Shown here: one piece after another, positions 7,133-8,960 of the stretch | Numbering within the stretch: position 1 is the first letter of the stretch | Layout: each line of letters starts with the position of its first letter | Origin: Acidilobaceae archaeon | Lineage (GTDB): Archaea > Thermoproteota > Thermoprotei_A > Sulfolobales > Acidilobaceae | Assembly: GCA_026985435.1 (NCBI GenBank) | Contig: JALSQL010000106.1 | Location: 1-8,960, forward strand | Reading direction: 5' to 3' | DNA: 8,960 nt | Translations under genes and position numbers: made by a program | Notes under the pieces: generated by a model | What the model saw: only the letters and a program-made list of their open reading frames with translations | Database searches by the model: none | What the model was told of the DNA's origin: nothing

Positions 7133-7134
7133 CG

Positions 7135-7146
7135 CCCCAAATGGGG
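7135..7146. promoter_or_regulatory. Inverted repeat CCCCAAATGGGG upstream of the oxidoreductase operon
   Basis: CCCCA and TGGGG arms flank AA, giving a 12-bp inverted repeat 4 bp after the stop codon of the Cys-rich gene and just upstream of the weak TATA-like stretch. It could be a regulator site or a short hairpin. Only one copy is seen and the arms are GC runs in a GC-rich genome, so chance is quite possible. Confidence 0.2.
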
Positions 7147-7150
7147 ATCC

Positions 7151-7846
7151 TCACGAAGGCCCCCTAGCCGCCCCCCGCAGGCCCCCCGGGCCTGTGCAGC
7201 ACTGGCCGAGGAGGCGTGCGCTCCCGAAGTTGGCGCACCTAACAGAGCCAGCCCCTAGACCCAGGCCCCTCAGGGTCTCCGCGAAGGCCCTCCTCGCCTC
7301 CTCCTTAAACATGCTTAGGATACCCGCCACTATGGGGGCTGTGGGGTTAAAGTGGCGCACCAGCGTGTAGCACTCGTAGACAACATTGGCCGGGGCGTTG
7401 GGTAGCGATTGGAGCACCCTCGCCGCCAGCCCCAGGCACGCTGCGTGTTTCCAGGCTAGAGACCTAGCCAGGCTCCGGGCCCGGGCCTCCCCCTGGAGCC
7501 TCTCCTCCTCGGACCCCCCCGGTTCCGGGGGGAGGCCGCCCTTGAGCTCTATCGACGCGACCCGGATGGAGCCGGGCTCGCCGGGCAGCCTGTAGACTAC
7601 TAGGCAGTCGCAGCGCGCCGGGTCTCGGCGGCCCAGCAGCTCGCTGATGGGGCCCCTGAAGGCGGAGGCGAGCCCTTCAAAGTTGACCAGCGCGATAACG
7701 TCCACGTCGAGAGTGACGCAGCACCCCTCCTCGGCGCATATGCAGGGTGCTCCACCAGCCGGGGAGCCCGGGTCCTCGCAGGTGAGCCTAGGACCCCCGT
7801 CTTGGGCGGCCACCACGCCTCGGCCCCCTGTGGTGGTGGCTAGCAC
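7151..7846 (-). CDS. Cys-rich protein with a possible PD-(D/E)XK nuclease core, partner of the ATPase
   Basis: I do not recognise this protein by family. From GTG 7846 it has 231 residues, with no membrane segment or signal peptide. In the middle, CDCLVVYRL followed by IRVASIELKGG places D80 19 residues before E100-L-K102. This strand-D, strand-ExK layout is that of PD-(D/E)XK nucleases, and a helix rich in Arg and Ala follows. Before it lies a Cys cluster (C23, C35, C37, C42, C43) that might bind zinc or an Fe-S cluster; there are 12 Cys in all. GTG 7846 overlaps the upstream ATPase stop by 7 nt. A GTG at 7903 would overlap by 64 nt, and GTGs at 7816/7813 would give shorter forms that keep all motifs; none has a strong ribosome-binding site. 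The tight overlap suggests it works with the ATPase. The gene is probable; the nuclease role is inference. Confidence 0.65.
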   Translation of the reverse strand: MLATTTGGRGVVAAQDGGPRLTCEDPGSPAGGAPCICAEEGCCVTLDVDVIALVNFEGLASAFRGPISELLGRRDPARCDCLVVYRLPGEPGSIRVASIELKGGLPPEPGGSEEERLQGEARARSLARSLAWKHAACLGLAARVLQSLPNAPANVVYECYTLVRHFNPTAPIVAGILSMFKEEARRAFAETLRGLGLGAGSVRCANFGSARLLGQCCTGPGGLRGAARGPS

Positions 7847-8960
7847 TCGGATGCCGCCCAGGAGCCCAGCTCGGCCCAGGTGTCGGAGAGCCTGTCGATC
7901 CACTCGAGGGGGCGCTGCGACAGCCTGGCATGCCCCCCATCCACGACGTAGACCGCGGAGCCCCTCCTAGCCCCCCGGGCCGCCAGGCCCAGCGCCTCAC
8001 CCGAGGGTGCCCGGAACCCCAGGCGTTTGTAGAGCCTCGCCGCTAGGCAGCGTGCCTCCTCCTCGCTACGGGCCTGGGAGAGCCTGGCGATGACGGTGGC
8101 GACGGCCGTGCTGTGTGTTGAGGCCACAACAGTCAGGCCAGCGCCAGCCATTGCTAGTAGGAGTAGGGCCGCTATGGCCTGGCTGGATGGGTGGAGCATG
8201 TGCTCGACCTCGTCCACCAGGACTACGCCGCCGCCAGCCTTCAGGAGGGGCGCCGCCGCCAGTATCAGGCTCGCCAGGCTGAGGGCGGAGCCGTGCGCCA
8301 TCCTAACGGGTACGGCCGTACCGTTGAGGTCTAGGTAGAGTTTGCCCCCGCTACCCCTGTGGAGGGGGTGCACTATCACGGGGCTGGAGAGCTCCAGGAG
8401 TAGCCTCGCGCTGTCCGGCAGCTCGGGCGTGTCGAGCATCGAGGCACCCCTGGCTAGGGCTCGCGTGAACCCGAACGCTGGGAGGAGGGGGGCCAGCAGG
8501 GCGGCACCCACAGAGTCGGGGTCGAGCATGCCCTCCAGCACCATCAGGGATAGGAGGCCCCTACCCGTCCAGGCGTACACGGGCCGCAGGAGACCATAGA
8601 CTCTAAGCCGCCTCTCAATGTGGGATAGAACACCCTGGAGCCTGCTCATGAAGGCGGCTATCTCCTCAACTTTCTCCCCAGCCCTCAGTATTTCGGCTAG
8701 TAGCGCGGCCTTCGAGATCTGGGAGGCGAGCTCGGGGAATGTCTCCTCCATCATACCGGCTAGCTTCCTAATATTCTCCAGCTCCTCCTCCGCGGGTATC
8801 GGTTTCCCTATGCCGCGTATGCTTAGGCAGTACCTCCCGCCGCTCTCGCGTTCAAAGCTGTTGCTCTTCAGCGCCGCCTCGAGGGTCTCACTAAACAGGT
8901 CGAGGAGCCCGTAGTTGGACCTGCCCAGTGTGAGCCTGAACTCCGAGTCTCCAGGCAGTA
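7840..8960 (-). CDS. AAA_21/OLD-like ATPase, C-terminal 372 residues (N-terminus outside window)
   Basis: The frame is open to the right edge, 68 codons beyond the first internal ATG (8754), so the gene continues outside and that ATG is not the start. The visible part reads like an ABC/SMC-type ATPase of the AAA_21 group. A long helical middle includes an Ala/Glu/Lys-rich stretch near 8640-8790. The signature region HGSALSLASLILAA is degenerate. Walker B is VVLVDEVEH (8200-8226), followed by MLHPS. The H-loop is STHS (8110-8121). The Walker A loop should lie a few dozen residues upstream of the window. There is no room for a C-terminal TOPRIM domain as in OLD proteins: about 90 residues follow the H-loop. 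The next gene, a possible nuclease, overlaps its stop. Such ATPases often drive a partner nuclease in defence or repair; that role is inferred from context. Confidence 0.8.
   Translation of the reverse strand, partial: LPGDSEFRLTLGRSNYGLLDLFSETLEAALKSNSFERESGGRYCLSIRGIGKPIPAEEELENIRKLAGMMEETFPELASQISKAALLAEILRAGEKVEEIAAFMSRLQGVLSHIERRLRVYGLLRPVYAWTGRGLLSLMVLEGMLDPDSVGAALLAPLLPAFGFTRALARGASMLDTPELPDSARLLLELSSPVIVHPLHRGSGGKLYLDLNGTAVPVRMAHGSALSLASLILAAAPLLKAGGGVVLVDEVEHMLHPSSQAIAALLLLAMAGAGLTVVASTHSTAVATVIARLSQARSEEEARCLAARLYKRLGFRAPSGEALGLAARGARRGSAVYVVDGGHARLSQRPLEWIDRLSDTWAELGSWAASEC

Noticed and set aside
7074..7154. 27-residue N-terminal extension of the alpha subunit (start at 7154)
   Set aside because: The extension has no resemblance to the family, covers the likely promoter, and the GGAGG-supported ATG 7073 starts the conserved fold directly.
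5829..7370. 513-codon rightward open frame opposite the oxidoreductase alpha subunit
   Set aside because: It is antisense to a certain gene, its product is Gly/Arg/His/Pro/Val-rich with no domain, and long antisense frames are expected in GC-rich sequence.
7840..8754. ATG 8754 as the true start of the ATPase gene
   Set aside because: The same frame stays open for 68 more codons to the window edge with protein-like sequence, and a start here would leave out the Walker A domain altogether.

Overview
The window comes from a GC-rich archaeal genome, most likely a thermophilic crenarchaeote (Thermoproteota). This is suggested by heavy AGG (Arg) and ATA (Ile) codon use, TTG and GTG starts, packed and overlapping genes, a fused two-subunit 2-oxoacid:ferredoxin oxidoreductase of the Sulfolobus/Aeropyrum type, and a TATA-like box about 25 bp upstream of a likely transcript start. 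The species cannot be named from the sequence.

The left third is read rightwards. It holds the 3' end of an unrecognised gene (to 158), a 104-bp spacer, then two radical SAM genes 6 nt apart. The first (263-1699) joins a cobalamin-binding domain to a radical SAM domain. The second (1706-3208) joins an unassigned helical N-terminal domain to radical SAM and SPASM domains. They probably form one transcription unit that modifies an unidentified lipid, cofactor or peptide.

From 3205 to the right edge everything is read leftwards. In transcription order the genes are: an ATPase of the OLD/AAA_21 type whose Walker A end lies beyond the window; a Cys-rich protein with a possible PD-(D/E)XK nuclease core that overlaps it; the alpha (gamma-alpha fused) and beta subunits of a 2-oxoacid:ferredoxin oxidoreductase, also overlapping; and a TIM-barrel amidohydrolase with its own promoter-like element. 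The two halves of the window meet tail to tail on one CTAG palindrome that supplies both stop codons.

The oxidoreductase is core metabolism: CoA-dependent oxidative decarboxylation of 2-oxoacids with ferredoxin reduction. The least explained parts are the ATPase plus nuclease-like pair, a candidate DNA-processing or defence module, and the radical SAM pair, a candidate for an undescribed modification pathway. There is no RNA gene, CRISPR array, insertion sequence or non-coding stretch over 300 bases that I can support.
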